DNA of 64,000 bases, taken from JAPLUA01 sp964625855 (GTDB taxonomy: Bacteria > Verrucomicrobiota > Verrucomicrobiia > Limisphaerales > UBA8199). The stretch covers positions 4,371 to 68,370 of the forward strand of contig CAZVFC010000050.1 in NCBI GenBank assembly GCA_964625855.1. The letters are read 5' to 3'. Numbering within the stretch: position 1 is the first letter of the stretch; every line of letters starts with the position of its first letter. Below, piece by piece: positions 54,135 to 63,718 of the stretch. Position numbers and translations under genes: made by a program. The notes beneath the pieces were generated by a model that saw only the letters and a program-made list of their open reading frames with translations, had not been told where the DNA came from and ran no database searches.

Positions 54135-56492
54135 ATGATGACTGAACCGGCGCAGACGACTCTACCGCCTCCCGCAGGCGACGCGCGATGGTGCGGTGTT
54201 CTGCCGCGCCGGGCGGTTCGACCTGTCTGGATTGGCCTGCTCCTGGCTGTCGCCACTCTGCTCGTCTATTACCCGGCGGCCCGGTTCGACTTTATCAACC
54301 TGGACGACCCCCTGTATGTCAGCTCGAACACCAACGTCCAGAAGGGCCTGACCCTCGATGGCATGACCTGGGCGTTGTCCACGAGCCACGCGGGTAATTG
54401 GCATCCACTGACCTGGCTTTCTCACATGCTCGACGCGCACCTGTTCGGCCCCGGCCCGGCAGGCCCGCACGTCGTCAATCTCTTGTTCCACGTGGCCAAT
54501 ACTCTCCTCCTCTTCGGCCTGCTCCGGTGGCTGACGGGAGCCGTTTGGCGCAGTGCTTTGGTGGCCGCGCTGTTCGCCCTGCACCCGCTTCACGTGGAAT
54601 CGGTGGTCTGGATTTCCGAGCGGAAGGATGTGCTTAGCGCTTTCTTCTTCCTGCTAACGCTGTGGGCGTATGGCCGCTTCGCCGCAGTTCAGAGTCTAGC
54701 GTCCAAAGTCCAAGGTCAGCCATCAGCCGTCGAGAGGCGGCAATCTTCCCCGGTCCTCCGTCTTTCATCTTCGAGCTTTTATTTTCTCTCCCTCCTCTTC
54801 TTCGTCCTGGGTCTGATGAGCAAACCGATGTTGGTGACCGTGCCGTTCGTTCTGCTTCTGCTGGACTACTGGCCACTTGGCCGCTTTGGACTGCCGGCTC
54901 AAGAGCCGAGACTCAAGGCCCTCATTTCCCTGCTCCGGGAGAAGATCCCGTTCTTCCTGCTGAGCGCGGGTTCCTGCGTGGTGACCTTTATGGTTCAGAC
55001 GAGGGGCGGGGCGGTGCAGTCCCTGGCCCAGAGGTCTCTCGGTTCGCGCCTCGAGAACACACCGGTTGCTTATGCGCGCTATCTGGGCAAGACCCTCTGG
55101 CCGGAAGGCCTGGCGACCCCTTATCCGCGGGCAGAAGACTGGCCGCTCATCCAAGTGTTGCTTGCTGTGGGTCTGCTGATCGGCCTGAGCCTTGCGGCCG
55201 TCTGGTTGAGCCGCCGGTTTCGCTTCGTGGGGGTCGGCTGGTTTTGGTTCGTCGGCATGCTGATCCCGGTTATTGGCCTGATCCAGGTTGGCGAGCAATC
55301 CATGGCGGACCGCTATACCTATCTACCGTTGATCGGTTTATTTATCATCCTGGCGTGGGGCGCAGGGGAAGCCTGCGGCCGTTGGCGGTGGCCGAAGGCG
55401 GGCTGTGCGGGCATTGCCGGTTTGATGTTGGTTGCTTGCGCGGCCACGACCCGCCGGCAGATCGGACACTGGGAGAACAGCGAGACCTTCTATCACCATG
55501 ATCTGGCAGTGACGCGGAAGAACTGGGTTGCCTGTTACAACCTCGCCTGGTACCTCGACCAGCAGGGGCGCGTTGACGACGCCTTGGCCTATTACCGGCG
55601 AGCGATCGAAATCGAGCCCCGAAATCCCGATCCGGTAAACAACATCGGGGTCGCGCTCGTGGACAAGAAGCAATACGCCGAAGCGATCCCGTATTTCGAG
55701 CGGGCGCTGAAAGCAGAGCCGGGTTTTTACGAAGCCCACAACAACCTCGGCAAAGCGCTGGAGGAGCTGGGCAGGCTGGACGAGGCTATCCGCGAGTACC
55801 GCTTGGTGCTGGAGAAAAAGCCCGATCACGTCAGCGCGCTCAACAACCTCGGCAGTGCCCTCTCCCGCAAGGGGCAATTTGCCGAGGCCATGCCTTGTTA
55901 CGAGGCTTCTCTGCGGGCGAAGCCGGATCAGGCTACCGCCCACTATGGCCTGGCCAGCGCTTTGGCCCGGCTGGGACGGGCGGACGAAGCCATTAGTCAC
56001 TACCAACAGGTGTTGCAGCGTATTCCCAATAACGCATTAGCCCACAATGACCTGGGGCTCGTCCTGGCCCGGAAAGGGAATCTGGATGAGGCCATCCTGC
56101 ATTTCCGCGAAGCGATCCGCTGCAAGCCCGACGACCCCGACTTGTTGTGCAACCTGGGCCGAATTCTGGCCGGCCAGCAGAAATCGGATGAAGCGATCCC
56201 TCTTTACCTCCAGGCTTTGCGCATTGCTCCGACCAACGCCAACGCGCACATCGCCCTGGGCCAGGCGCTGGCTGCGACGGGGAAACTTGACGATGCGATC
56301 GCCCGGTTTCGGGAGGGCGTCCGACTCCAGCCCGGCAACCCCAGCGCGCACCTTAACCTGGGCCGCGCTCTGGCTATCCAGGGCAGGTCCGACGAGGCCC
56401 TCCAGCATTACAACGAGGCCCTGCGACTCAGGCCGAACTACCCTCAGGCCCGGCAGGAACTGCAAGCCATCACCGGGCAGAAGCCGCAATGA
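54135..56492 (+). CDS. Membrane protein with C-terminal TPR array (TMTC/PMT-like)
   Basis: 785 aa. The first ~445 residues are polytopic with the outside loop LDDPLYVSSNTNVQ, then NWHPLTWLSHMLD and ERKDVLSAFFFLLTLW, the pattern of O-mannosyl/TMTC-like transferases. About nine TPR units follow (ALAYYRRAIEIEPRNPD, AIPYFERALKAEPGFYEAHN and so on) to the C-terminus. A heptad array inserts VQSLASKVQ after helix 5. Likely glycosylates or docks envelope proteins; substrate unknown. Confidence 0.8.
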   Translation: MMTEPAQTTLPPPAGDARWCGVLPRRAVRPVWIGLLLAVATLLVYYPAARFDFINLDDPLYVSSNTNVQKGLTLDGMTWALSTSHAGNWHPLTWLSHMLDAHLFGPGPAGPHVVNLLFHVANTLLLFGLLRWLTGAVWRSALVAALFALHPLHVESVVWISERKDVLSAFFFLLTLWAYGRFAAVQSLASKVQGQPSAVERRQSSPVLRLSSSSFYFLSLLFFVLGLMSKPMLVTVPFVLLLLDYWPLGRFGLPAQEPRLKALISLLREKIPFFLLSAGSCVVTFMVQTRGGAVQSLAQRSLGSRLENTPVAYARYLGKTLWPEGLATPYPRAEDWPLIQVLLAVGLLIGLSLAAVWLSRRFRFVGVGWFWFVGMLIPVIGLIQVGEQSMADRYTYLPLIGLFIILAWGAGEACGRWRWPKAGCAGIAGLMLVACAATTRRQIGHWENSETFYHHDLAVTRKNWVACYNLAWYLDQQGRVDDALAYYRRAIEIEPRNPDPVNNIGVALVDKKQYAEAIPYFERALKAEPGFYEAHNNLGKALEELGRLDEAIREYRLVLEKKPDHVSALNNLGSALSRKGQFAEAMPCYEASLRAKPDQATAHYGLASALARLGRADEAISHYQQVLQRIPNNALAHNDLGLVLARKGNLDEAILHFREAIRCKPDDPDLLCNLGRILAGQQKSDEAIPLYLQALRIAPTNANAHIALGQALAATGKLDDAIARFREGVRLQPGNPSAHLNLGRALAIQGRSDEALQHYNEALRLRPNYPQARQELQAITGQKPQ
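54691..54718. repeat. In-gene heptad array in the TPR membrane protein
   Basis: AGAGTCT, AGCGTCC, AAAGTCC, AAGGTCA; the same RAGTCC family as in the O-antigen ligase and hydrolase genes. Confidence 0.75.
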
Positions 56493-56595
56493 ACCTCGAT
56501 CACTCGCAGGTTCGGTGAGCGCCCGGGTGCCCGGGCGCCAGTTCCGCGCGAGAAATCCTTTGACACGCCAATCCGGAAGGCTCAACCCTTTTGTC

Positions 56596-56967
56596 ATGCG
56601 CCTTTTCCAGATCATTTTTAACCCGACCAGCGCCGCGGAACTGGCCCGGATGCCCAAAGAGCTGCAACTTCAGATACTCGGCGAGTTTCGCGGGTTGCCG
56701 CAGCAGGTCATGAACACCGAGTTGGACAAGTTCGGGAAGCTGGAGCGCGCGGGCCGGACCCTGCACCGGTTCCGGGTAGGTGATTACCGCGTCTATTTCG
56801 AGCGCCACGAACTCGGCTTAGTGGTGCACCGCATCCTGAGCCGCCACACGGTGAAGGATTTCCTGTTCCGATCCGGCTTGAAAGTGCAGGAAGACGAGGC
56901 GCTGCAACAAAACCCGAAATTCTGGGACCTGATCGAGAGCGCCAAAGCCGCTAGCCAAAAGAGTTGA
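56596..56967 (+). CDS. Orphan RelE/ParE-like toxin family protein
   Basis: 123 aa from ATG 56596. The core LHRFRVGDYRVYFERHELGLVV, then HRILSRHTV, is the RelE/ParE-type beta sheet, preceded by helices (AAELARMPKELQLQILGEFR). A C-terminal extension (EDEALQQNPKFWDLIESAK) is longer than in RelE. No antitoxin gene is adjacent on either side, so either the antitoxin is elsewhere or this is a repurposed relative. Confidence 0.72.
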   Translation: MRLFQIIFNPTSAAELARMPKELQLQILGEFRGLPQQVMNTELDKFGKLERAGRTLHRFRVGDYRVYFERHELGLVVHRILSRHTVKDFLFRSGLKVQEDEALQQNPKFWDLIESAKAASQKS

Positions 56968-57030
56968 GGAATGCTTTCCGATTAGGGATTCCCCACGAGC
57001 TGACCGTTTCGCCGCGGTGGCGCACTCCTT

Positions 57031-58119
57031 CTACAGGCTCTTCATCGCACTGTCCAGAGCCGCGAAGAGCTGGCTCATGGTCGCTTCGGTTTCGTCGCCC
57101 ATGTTCGAGATGCGGAAGGTCGTACCCTTGATCTTGCCGTAGCCGCCGTCAATGAGGAAGCCTTGGTCTTTCACCAGCTTCTGCAGCTTCGGCACGTCCA
57201 CCACCCGACCGCCCGGTCGGGCGCCGTTGCTTACACAAGTCAGCGTGAGGGATTCAAAGCCTCTATCGGGAAAGAGGTTGAAGCCGTGTTTGGCGGCCCA
57301 ATCGCGCGTCATCTGGTTGGTCCGGCGATGGCGGGCGTAACGCGCTTCCAGCCCTTCGGCAAAGATATCTTGCAACTTGGATTCCAGCGCATAGACATGC
57401 CCGATGCTCGGTGTGCTGGGCGTCATGCTCTGCTCCGCGTTCTTCTGAAATTCCGACAAATCGAAGTAATAACCGCGGTCTTTGATGGTCGCAGCTTTGG
57501 CCCGTGCCGCGGGCGAGCACACGAAGATGGCCGTGCCCGGCGGCAGTGCGAACGCCTTTTGCGTGCCAGCCAGCAGCACGTCAATGCCCAACTCGTCGAA
57601 CTTCAGGGGCACGGCGCTCATCGAGCTGACCGAGTCCACGATGAACATGACATCGGGATACTTCTGCTTCAGGGCCGCAATCTCCTCGATCGGGCTCATC
57701 ACCCCAGTGGAAGTCTCGTTGTGAATCACCGTAAGCGCGTCAAACTGGCCGCTGGCGAGCTTCTTGTCCACCTCTGCGGCGCGGATGGGCGAGCCCCACG
57801 GCACCTGCAGCGCCTCGGCTGCCTTGCCGCAACGCTGCGACACATCAAACCACTTGTCCGAGAACGCGCCGCACATGCAGTTGAGCACTTTCCTGGAGAC
57901 CAGGTTGCGGATGGCCCCTTCCATCACGCCCCAGGCCGAGGAGGTGCTGATATAGACGAGCTGCGTGGTGGAAAGCAGTTGTTGCAGTTGCGGCTGAATT
58001 TTCGCGTAGAGGTCTTTGAAGCCCTGCCCGCGATGGCCGATCATCGGTGTGCGGAAGGCGCGGAAAGTCTTCTCGCTAACCTCCACGGGTCCTGGAATAT
58101 GTAGTTTAACGTGTCCCAT
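57031..58119 (-). CDS. Class V aminotransferase (alanine-glyoxylate / serine-pyruvate type)
   Basis: 362 aa PLP enzyme. Starts HIPGPVEVSEKTFRAF and has VDSVSSMSAVPLKFDE (PLP Asp) and GTQKAFALPPGTAI with the PLP Lys in GTQK. Also NETSTGVMSPIEEI. Candidates include alanine-glyoxylate, serine-pyruvate and archaeal-type aspartate aminotransferase; the sequence alone does not decide. Confidence 0.85.
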   Translation of the reverse strand: MGHVKLHIPGPVEVSEKTFRAFRTPMIGHRGQGFKDLYAKIQPQLQQLLSTTQLVYISTSSAWGVMEGAIRNLVSRKVLNCMCGAFSDKWFDVSQRCGKAAEALQVPWGSPIRAAEVDKKLASGQFDALTVIHNETSTGVMSPIEEIAALKQKYPDVMFIVDSVSSMSAVPLKFDELGIDVLLAGTQKAFALPPGTAIFVCSPAARAKAATIKDRGYYFDLSEFQKNAEQSMTPSTPSIGHVYALESKLQDIFAEGLEARYARHRRTNQMTRDWAAKHGFNLFPDRGFESLTLTCVSNGARPGGRVVDVPKLQKLVKDQGFLIDGGYGKIKGTTFRISNMGDETEATMSQLFAALDSAMKSL

Positions 58120-58248
58120 AGGTTGAACGATTCTCTCAGTACCGGGGACCGATAGGCAATCGAATTTCGGAACCCGGAAGGGGAGCAGAACTCCCTTCGG
58201 CGCCCTGGCCCTCGGCTGAGGGCCTTTGGGTGCCAGGAGATGCTCAGG

Positions 58249-58950
58249 CTAGCTGCTCGCCGCAGCCGGGGTCTTTCGCGGCGCCAGGATCCACTCAAAG
58301 ATGAGCTTCACAGGATCTCCGGTCTTGATCAGGCCGAAAGCGAGTTTGGGGGCTGGCGGTTCGATCTTGAAGTCGGTCATCTTGAGCGTCACGGTGCCAG
58401 CAATCTTAAGCTTCTTGTCCGCCATCGGAGTCACATTGACGAGCATGGCAATCTTGTTGGTCACCCCGGCGATAGCGAGATCGCCTTTGGCGTCGAACAC
58501 GTAGGCGCCATCCTTGTCCTTGGGAGCCTCCTTGAGCACGAGTTCGCTCAGGCGGTACTCGATGCGCGGGTAAGGGACCTTCTTCGTTACCGGGTCTTCG
58601 GAAGCCTTGAGTTTCTCGTACATGATGTTGTCCATCGGGTCGCTGTACGGCCGGCCGTCTTTCTCGATGCTCTTGAGCGAACGCACGGTGACGAAGGCCT
58701 CGACTTTAGCGTCCATCTTGCCGGGGGTCGCCGCCTGGCCGGGCTCGGTCGGGAAACCGGGACCGACTTCCATCATGCCGCCGATGATGCTGCTCTCCAC
58801 CTGCCAATCATGGATGTTGGAGGTGCCTTCGATGCGCATCTTGCTGCCCGACCGGGCTGCGTAGGTAGTCTTTTGGTCCGCGGCTTGCAGCGACAAGGCC
58901 GCCAGCAGCAGCAAGGTGATTGTAACCGAGATCAGTGTCTGCTTCTTCAT
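58249..58950 (-). CDS. YceI-family lipid-binding-like periplasmic protein
   Basis: 233 aa from ATG 58950 (an earlier ATG at 58965 is in frame). Signal peptide LISVTITLLLLAALSLQA. The body has MRIEGTSNIHDWQVES, YEKLKASEDP, FDAKGDLAIAGVTNKIAM and MTDFKIEPPAPKLAFG, the YceI lipocalin-like fold that binds isoprenoids in characterised relatives. It stands alone between divergent operons. Confidence 0.85.
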   Translation of the reverse strand: MKKQTLISVTITLLLLAALSLQAADQKTTYAARSGSKMRIEGTSNIHDWQVESSIIGGMMEVGPGFPTEPGQAATPGKMDAKVEAFVTVRSLKSIEKDGRPYSDPMDNIMYEKLKASEDPVTKKVPYPRIEYRLSELVLKEAPKDKDGAYVFDAKGDLAIAGVTNKIAMLVNVTPMADKKLKIAGTVTLKMTDFKIEPPAPKLAFGLIKTGDPVKLIFEWILAPRKTPAAASS

Positions 58951-59006
58951 GCTTCGTGTCGTCATTTAACTTGTCAGAGTCGTCGGTGATTTGGACGTTC
59001 TAACGA

Positions 59007-60380
59007 TTACTTTAATTCATACCAATCCGGCTGCAATTCAATTCGTTTGCCGGTGGTGATGGCCTCGTTAGCCTTCACAGCGGTGACGACGGTTTGGAAG
59101 CCCTCAAGGTAGCCGGCGGAGGCGCGCCGGGGCACTTTGGCCAGGTGTTCCATCATGCCCTCGAGGTCGTCGGCACCGTAGCTGGCCTTGTAATCCTCCG
59201 CCGCGGCATTGAGGTCCACCGAGTTGCGCAGGAAGTTGGTGAGGGCGTGCCACAGAGGCGTGTTTGTAAACGGCTCTTCCTGCACCGGCTGCCCCTTTCC
59301 GTCCGCCGGGGGTTTCTTGCTGGCGTCGGCGACCAGGGCGATGCCAGTCTCCTTGTAGAACTGAACCTTGTCGGCATAGACTTCCCAGCCGAACAGGGGT
59401 GAATCCACCTCCTTGAACATCCAAGCCTTGCTCTCGCGCATCATGATCGCCGCATCGCTGCCGTAAATCACTTCGTATTCTCCGTCGAAAGAGTTCGCCA
59501 GCGTGGCGTCGTACAGCATCCGCACGTTCTTGGGGAACTCGATGACGGCTTGCACGGTGTCGGGCACGTCGCGGCCGTCATTCCAGAAGTTGGTCGAACC
59601 GAAACCGCTGATCGCCGTCGGCAGGGCATTGATGAACCAGCCTTCCTGGTCAATTTGGTGGATGCCGATCTCACCGATCAGACCGAGCGAGGTGGCTTGG
59701 TTCAAGCGCCAGTTGAGTGCCTTTTCGCGGTCCGGATTGGGTGAAGTGGAGCGCCAGCTTGTCTTCTTGTGCCATTGCGCGCGCGCTTGGACCATCTTGC
59801 CCAATGAGCCCGCGCGGATGAAGGGAAGCAGGAAGTGTCGCTGGGGGTCGGACCGCATTTGCAGGCCGGCTTGGAAGATGCACTGCCCGGCGGCTTTGGC
59901 CGCCAGCGCGATCTCGCGCGCATCCTCGATGGTATTGGCCAGCGGAGCCTCGCAATACACGTGCTTGCCGGCCTTCAACGCCGCCAGCGCGAGATCTTTG
60001 TGGGTGTGGGTGGGCGTGGCTATGACAACGGCTTTGATCTCTTTGTTGTCGAGGATGGTTTTGTAATCCTCAGTCTGGGCCGCGCCCGGGGCCGCGCTGG
60101 CGGTGCGCTTGAGCGAGGCGGGGTAGGTGTCGCAGATCGCCGCGATATCCGCTTCCGGCACTCGTGCGAGCGTATTGACGATCTCACGACCTCTTGTGCC
60201 GAGGCCGATCACCGCGACTTTGATCTTAACCACGTTCACCTTGGTCGGACCGGCGGGAGTCTCGTTGGTCTGGGCGAACAGCTCCACGCCACCCAGCATG
60301 GTCATCATGGTTGCCACGGATCCGCCTCTTAGAAAATCGCGCCGGTTAAATCCCAGCGCGTCGGTTTCGTTCTCGTTCAT
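59007..60380 (-). CDS. Gfo/Idh/MocA-family oxidoreductase with Tat signal
   Basis: 457 aa from ATG 60380; the frame is open to 60785 but that part overlaps the next gene and is not conserved. NRRDFLRGGSVATMMTM is a twin-arginine signal. KVAVIGLGTRGREIVNTLAR is the Rossmann motif and AGKHVYCEAPLANTIEDARE the family's EKP-like motif. Exported Gfo/Idh paralogs are abundant in this phylum and probably act on sugars. Lies 56 nt after the ThuA gene. Confidence 0.88.
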   Translation of the reverse strand: MNENETDALGFNRRDFLRGGSVATMMTMLGGVELFAQTNETPAGPTKVNVVKIKVAVIGLGTRGREIVNTLARVPEADIAAICDTYPASLKRTASAAPGAAQTEDYKTILDNKEIKAVVIATPTHTHKDLALAALKAGKHVYCEAPLANTIEDAREIALAAKAAGQCIFQAGLQMRSDPQRHFLLPFIRAGSLGKMVQARAQWHKKTSWRSTSPNPDREKALNWRLNQATSLGLIGEIGIHQIDQEGWFINALPTAISGFGSTNFWNDGRDVPDTVQAVIEFPKNVRMLYDATLANSFDGEYEVIYGSDAAIMMRESKAWMFKEVDSPLFGWEVYADKVQFYKETGIALVADASKKPPADGKGQPVQEEPFTNTPLWHALTNFLRNSVDLNAAAEDYKASYGADDLEGMMEHLAKVPRRASAGYLEGFQTVVTAVKANEAITTGKRIELQPDWYELK

Positions 60381-60436
60381 AACAGTCAATTTCTCGCTTG
60401 AACATCCGGCTTCTGACATCTGGCTCCCACCGGTTG

Positions 60437-61327
60437 CTACTCCACCGGCGCTATCTGGGGCTTGGCGTTGCCCTTCTCCAAGCCCAGCGCCCATTTGATC
60501 CCGCCCAGAATATGGGCCTGGTAGGCCTCGGCAACTTCCTTCGGATTCTTGCGGTCGGGCCATTTCGGATCCCACACATCTTCGCGATGGCCCAGCGATG
60601 TGTAGAACACGCGGCCTTCGCCATATTCCTTGCACCAGGCAACCGGATAATCTCCCGGCGTCTTGTCGTTGGGATGCTTGTCGAGTGTCAGCAGGCCGTG
60701 AACCTTCGTGCGATCGAAGTTCTTGAACTGGTAGATCTCGTCGAACACCTTCCAGTTGGCCGGCAAGTGGCGGCAGGCGGGACACTCCTGATCCTGGTTG
60801 ATTGCGTCCACCTCGACCTGCGCCCCGTGTGTCTTGAATTCGGCGCCAATCATTTCGATGTAGGGCTTGAAGTCGTGGAACGTATCGGTCGCCGAGTGCA
60901 TACCCACAAAGCCCTTGCCGGACTTGATCCAGTCCAGGAACGCCTGATTGTCGGGCAAAGGCAAATTACCCGTGGTGTTGGCAAAGATCACCGCATCATA
61001 GACCTTCAGCGCGGCCGGACTCATCTTCTCGGCCAGGATCGCTTGGATCGCTGCATCTACCCTGGCTTTGTCCGGCTTGCCATCAGGGCCTTTGAATTGT
61101 GGGTCGGCCGGTTCGACCCGCGCGTATTCGACGGTGAACGCGCTGCTTTCCTTGCCCAACTGTGCCAGCACCTTTTCGGCCGTCGGGATCGAGCTATGCC
61201 GGAATCCCTTGGTAACGGTCACCACCAGCACCTTCTTGGGGGCAGCCAGGGCCAGCGAGGGCAGTCCGGCAAAACCGCAGGCTACAACCGCGGCAACCAG
61301 CAGTTTTCCGGATAGAACCACGTTCAT
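60437..61327 (-). CDS. ThuA-like domain protein, exported
   Basis: 296 aa from ATG 61327. Signal peptide VVLSGKLLVAAVVACGFAGLPSLALA, then VLVVTVTKGFRHSSIPTAEK, GKGFVGMHSATDTFHDF and GRVFYTSLGHREDVW, the glutamine-amidotransferase-like ThuA fold. Frequently next to Gfo/Idh genes, as here, implying joint work on a sugar or trehalose-like substrate. Confidence 0.88.
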   Translation of the reverse strand: MNVVLSGKLLVAAVVACGFAGLPSLALAAPKKVLVVTVTKGFRHSSIPTAEKVLAQLGKESSAFTVEYARVEPADPQFKGPDGKPDKARVDAAIQAILAEKMSPAALKVYDAVIFANTTGNLPLPDNQAFLDWIKSGKGFVGMHSATDTFHDFKPYIEMIGAEFKTHGAQVEVDAINQDQECPACRHLPANWKVFDEIYQFKNFDRTKVHGLLTLDKHPNDKTPGDYPVAWCKEYGEGRVFYTSLGHREDVWDPKWPDRKNPKEVAEAYQAHILGGIKWALGLEKGNAKPQIAPVE

Positions 61328-61567
61328 TGCATTTATAAAATTGACCGGTCGGGGCGACCGACCATCGCCCATTCTCAGACTCATAAGGCAGACATGAAAT
61401 TCATTTTGGACCTCGGGGTCAAGGCTTCTGTGTCAGGCTTAGCGCCTGCTGCAGAACAAAGGCGTCATAGGCCCGCAGCAGCCGGTCACGCGCTCTGCTT
61501 TCCGTCCGCCGGCCCTGCTCCGGACCGAGACAACATCTGCACTACGGTCGTTTTCGGCACCTGCCAC

Positions 61568-63718
61568 CTAACCAGAGCGCTGCGGGCGGTTACGCTCCTG
61601 GTCGGCGATCACCGCCAGGAATTCTACGCCGAACTGACTCGCTCGCCTGGGTCCAACACGGGCTATCCCGGCCAACTCCTCAATGCTACGCGGATAGAGC
61701 CGGGCCATCTCGCGCAGCGCCGAATCGTGCAGGATGATGTAAGCCGGCACGCCGCGTGCCTCCGCCAGCTTCCGGCGCACCATCCGCAGCCGCTCAAACA
61801 GCGTCTCGTCATACGGCGCATCGTCCGAAGCGCTGCGCCGCCGCGCCTTGGCCGGTTTTGCCCCGGGCTCCTCGAAAGAGGTCTCCGCAAATATCTGCCG
61901 CGGTTGTGTCTCCAGGTGACCCGCGATCACCGCCAGCAGCACCTGCGCAAATTCCTGCAGCTTCCGCGCGCTCATGCCGCCGATGCGCGCCAGCGCCCGC
62001 TCGTTGGCCGGGTAATCGCGCGCCATCTGCCGCAAGGTCACATCCGAGAAGAGAATATGCGGCGGCACCGCGCGCTCGTCAGCCAGTTGTTTGCGCAGCC
62101 GCACCAACCGCTCGAACAGCAACTCGTCGCAGGCGATTTCTCCGATGCGATGCTCCTGAGGCTTGGGCGCGCTCACGGGCCGGGTTAGCCTGACCGGCTT
62201 GCGCTGCTTGAGCACCGCCAGGCCCTCCTCCGTCAGCCCCAGCAGGCTGAACTGATCGCGGGCCACCTGCCGCACCAGGCCCAGCCGGATCAACTCCCGC
62301 CCGATGGCCTTCCACGCCGGCCGGCTGTGTTCCCCGCCAATGCCGTAAGTCGAGAGCTTCTCGTGGCCCCACTTGCGGATGCCCTCGGTCTCCGCGCCCG
62401 TCAGCACCTCGACGATCTGGTTCAAGCCAAACTCAAACCCGCTTTGCTGCCGGATGCGGTAGATGCACGACAGGAACTTCTGCGCTACCAGCGTCCCGTC
62501 GTAGGTATCCCGCGGCGAGAGACAGTTGTCGCACCCGCGGCAATTGTCCCCGTTTGACTTCTCGCCGAAGTAACCCAGCAGTTCACCGCGGCGGCAGCCG
62601 GCGGATTCGGCGTAGTGAACCATCTTCCGCAATTGCTCATGCGCGATGTTCCGCTCCCTGGGGTCGGGCTTCTCGTCAATGAACCGTGTCTGCTTCATCA
62701 CGTCCCCGGCGCTGAACAGCAGCACGCATTCGCTCGGCAACCCGTCCCGCCCGGCCCGGCCCGTCTCCTGATAATACCCCTCGATATTCTTCGGCAAGTC
62801 GTAGTGCACCACGAATCGGACATTGGGCTTGTTGATGCCCATGCCGAAGGCGATCGTCGCGCAAATCACCCGCACCTCGTCGCGCAGGAAGAGCTCCTGG
62901 TGCTCCGAACGTTCCTTGGGCGTCAGTCCGGCGTGGTAGGGCCTGGCTTTGACGCCATCTTCGCTGAGCCGCCCGGCCACGCTCTCCGTCGTCTTGCGCG
63001 ACTGGCAATAAACGATGCCGCTATCCTTGGGCCGCGCGCGCAGGAATTCCAGGAGCTGTTCATACGGCTTGTTCTTGGCAAAGACGCGGTATGTCAGGTT
63101 CGGGCGGTTGAAGCTGGCCACGTAGCAGCTCGGCTCGCGCAGCTTCAGCAGCGCGACGATGTCGTGGCGCACGCGCTCGGTCGCCGTCGCCGTCAGGGCC
63201 ATCATTGGCACGGTGGGGAACAGTCGGCGCAGCTCCGCGAGCTGGCGGTATTCGGGCCGGAAATCATGCCCCCATTCACTGATGCAATGCGCCTCGTCAA
63301 CGGCCAGCAGGTTCACGCCCCACCGCTGCAAGTCGGCCAGGCACCCGGAGAGCATGAGCCGCTCCGGCGCGACGTAGAGCAACCGATACTGCCCCGTATG
63401 CAGACCATGCAGCCGCGCCCGCGATTCCCCCGCCGCCAGCGAAGAGTTGAGGAAGGTCGCCGGCACCCCGCTCGCCTGCAATGCATCCACTTGGTCCTTC
63501 ATCAGCGCGATCAGTGGTGACACCACCACCGTCAGCCCCGTCCGCGCCATCGCCGGCAACTGAAAGCAGAGCGACTTCCCCCCGCCTGTCGGCAGCAGGG
63601 CAAACACGTCCTTGCCGGACAGCGCGTCGCGGATGATCTCCTCCTGCAACGGGCGAAAGGACCTGAACCCGAAGTATTGCTTCAGGAGCGGCAGCAGTTG
63701 CGGCGGACCAGATTCCAC
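61568..63718 (-). CDS. recQ: ATP-dependent DNA helicase RecQ with two HRDC domains
   Basis: 716 aa 3'-5' helicase. Walker A LLPTGGGKSLCFQLPA, DEAH box AVDEAHCISEWGHDFRPEY, zinc-binding Cys set CRRGELLGYF with CRGCDNC, and winged helix. Two HRDC domains follow (DELLFERLVRLRKQLADER; YDETLFERLRMVRRKLAEAR), one more than E. coli RecQ, as also seen in some Deinococcus and Verrucomicrobia relatives. Start ATG/GTG near 63718. The remaining 282 bp to the window end show nothing. Confidence 0.95.
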   Translation of the reverse strand: MESGPPQLLPLLKQYFGFRSFRPLQEEIIRDALSGKDVFALLPTGGGKSLCFQLPAMARTGLTVVVSPLIALMKDQVDALQASGVPATFLNSSLAAGESRARLHGLHTGQYRLLYVAPERLMLSGCLADLQRWGVNLLAVDEAHCISEWGHDFRPEYRQLAELRRLFPTVPMMALTATATERVRHDIVALLKLREPSCYVASFNRPNLTYRVFAKNKPYEQLLEFLRARPKDSGIVYCQSRKTTESVAGRLSEDGVKARPYHAGLTPKERSEHQELFLRDEVRVICATIAFGMGINKPNVRFVVHYDLPKNIEGYYQETGRAGRDGLPSECVLLFSAGDVMKQTRFIDEKPDPRERNIAHEQLRKMVHYAESAGCRRGELLGYFGEKSNGDNCRGCDNCLSPRDTYDGTLVAQKFLSCIYRIRQQSGFEFGLNQIVEVLTGAETEGIRKWGHEKLSTYGIGGEHSRPAWKAIGRELIRLGLVRQVARDQFSLLGLTEEGLAVLKQRKPVRLTRPVSAPKPQEHRIGEIACDELLFERLVRLRKQLADERAVPPHILFSDVTLRQMARDYPANERALARIGGMSARKLQEFAQVLLAVIAGHLETQPRQIFAETSFEEPGAKPAKARRRSASDDAPYDETLFERLRMVRRKLAEARGVPAYIILHDSALREMARLYPRSIEELAGIARVGPRRASQFGVEFLAVIADQERNRPQRSG

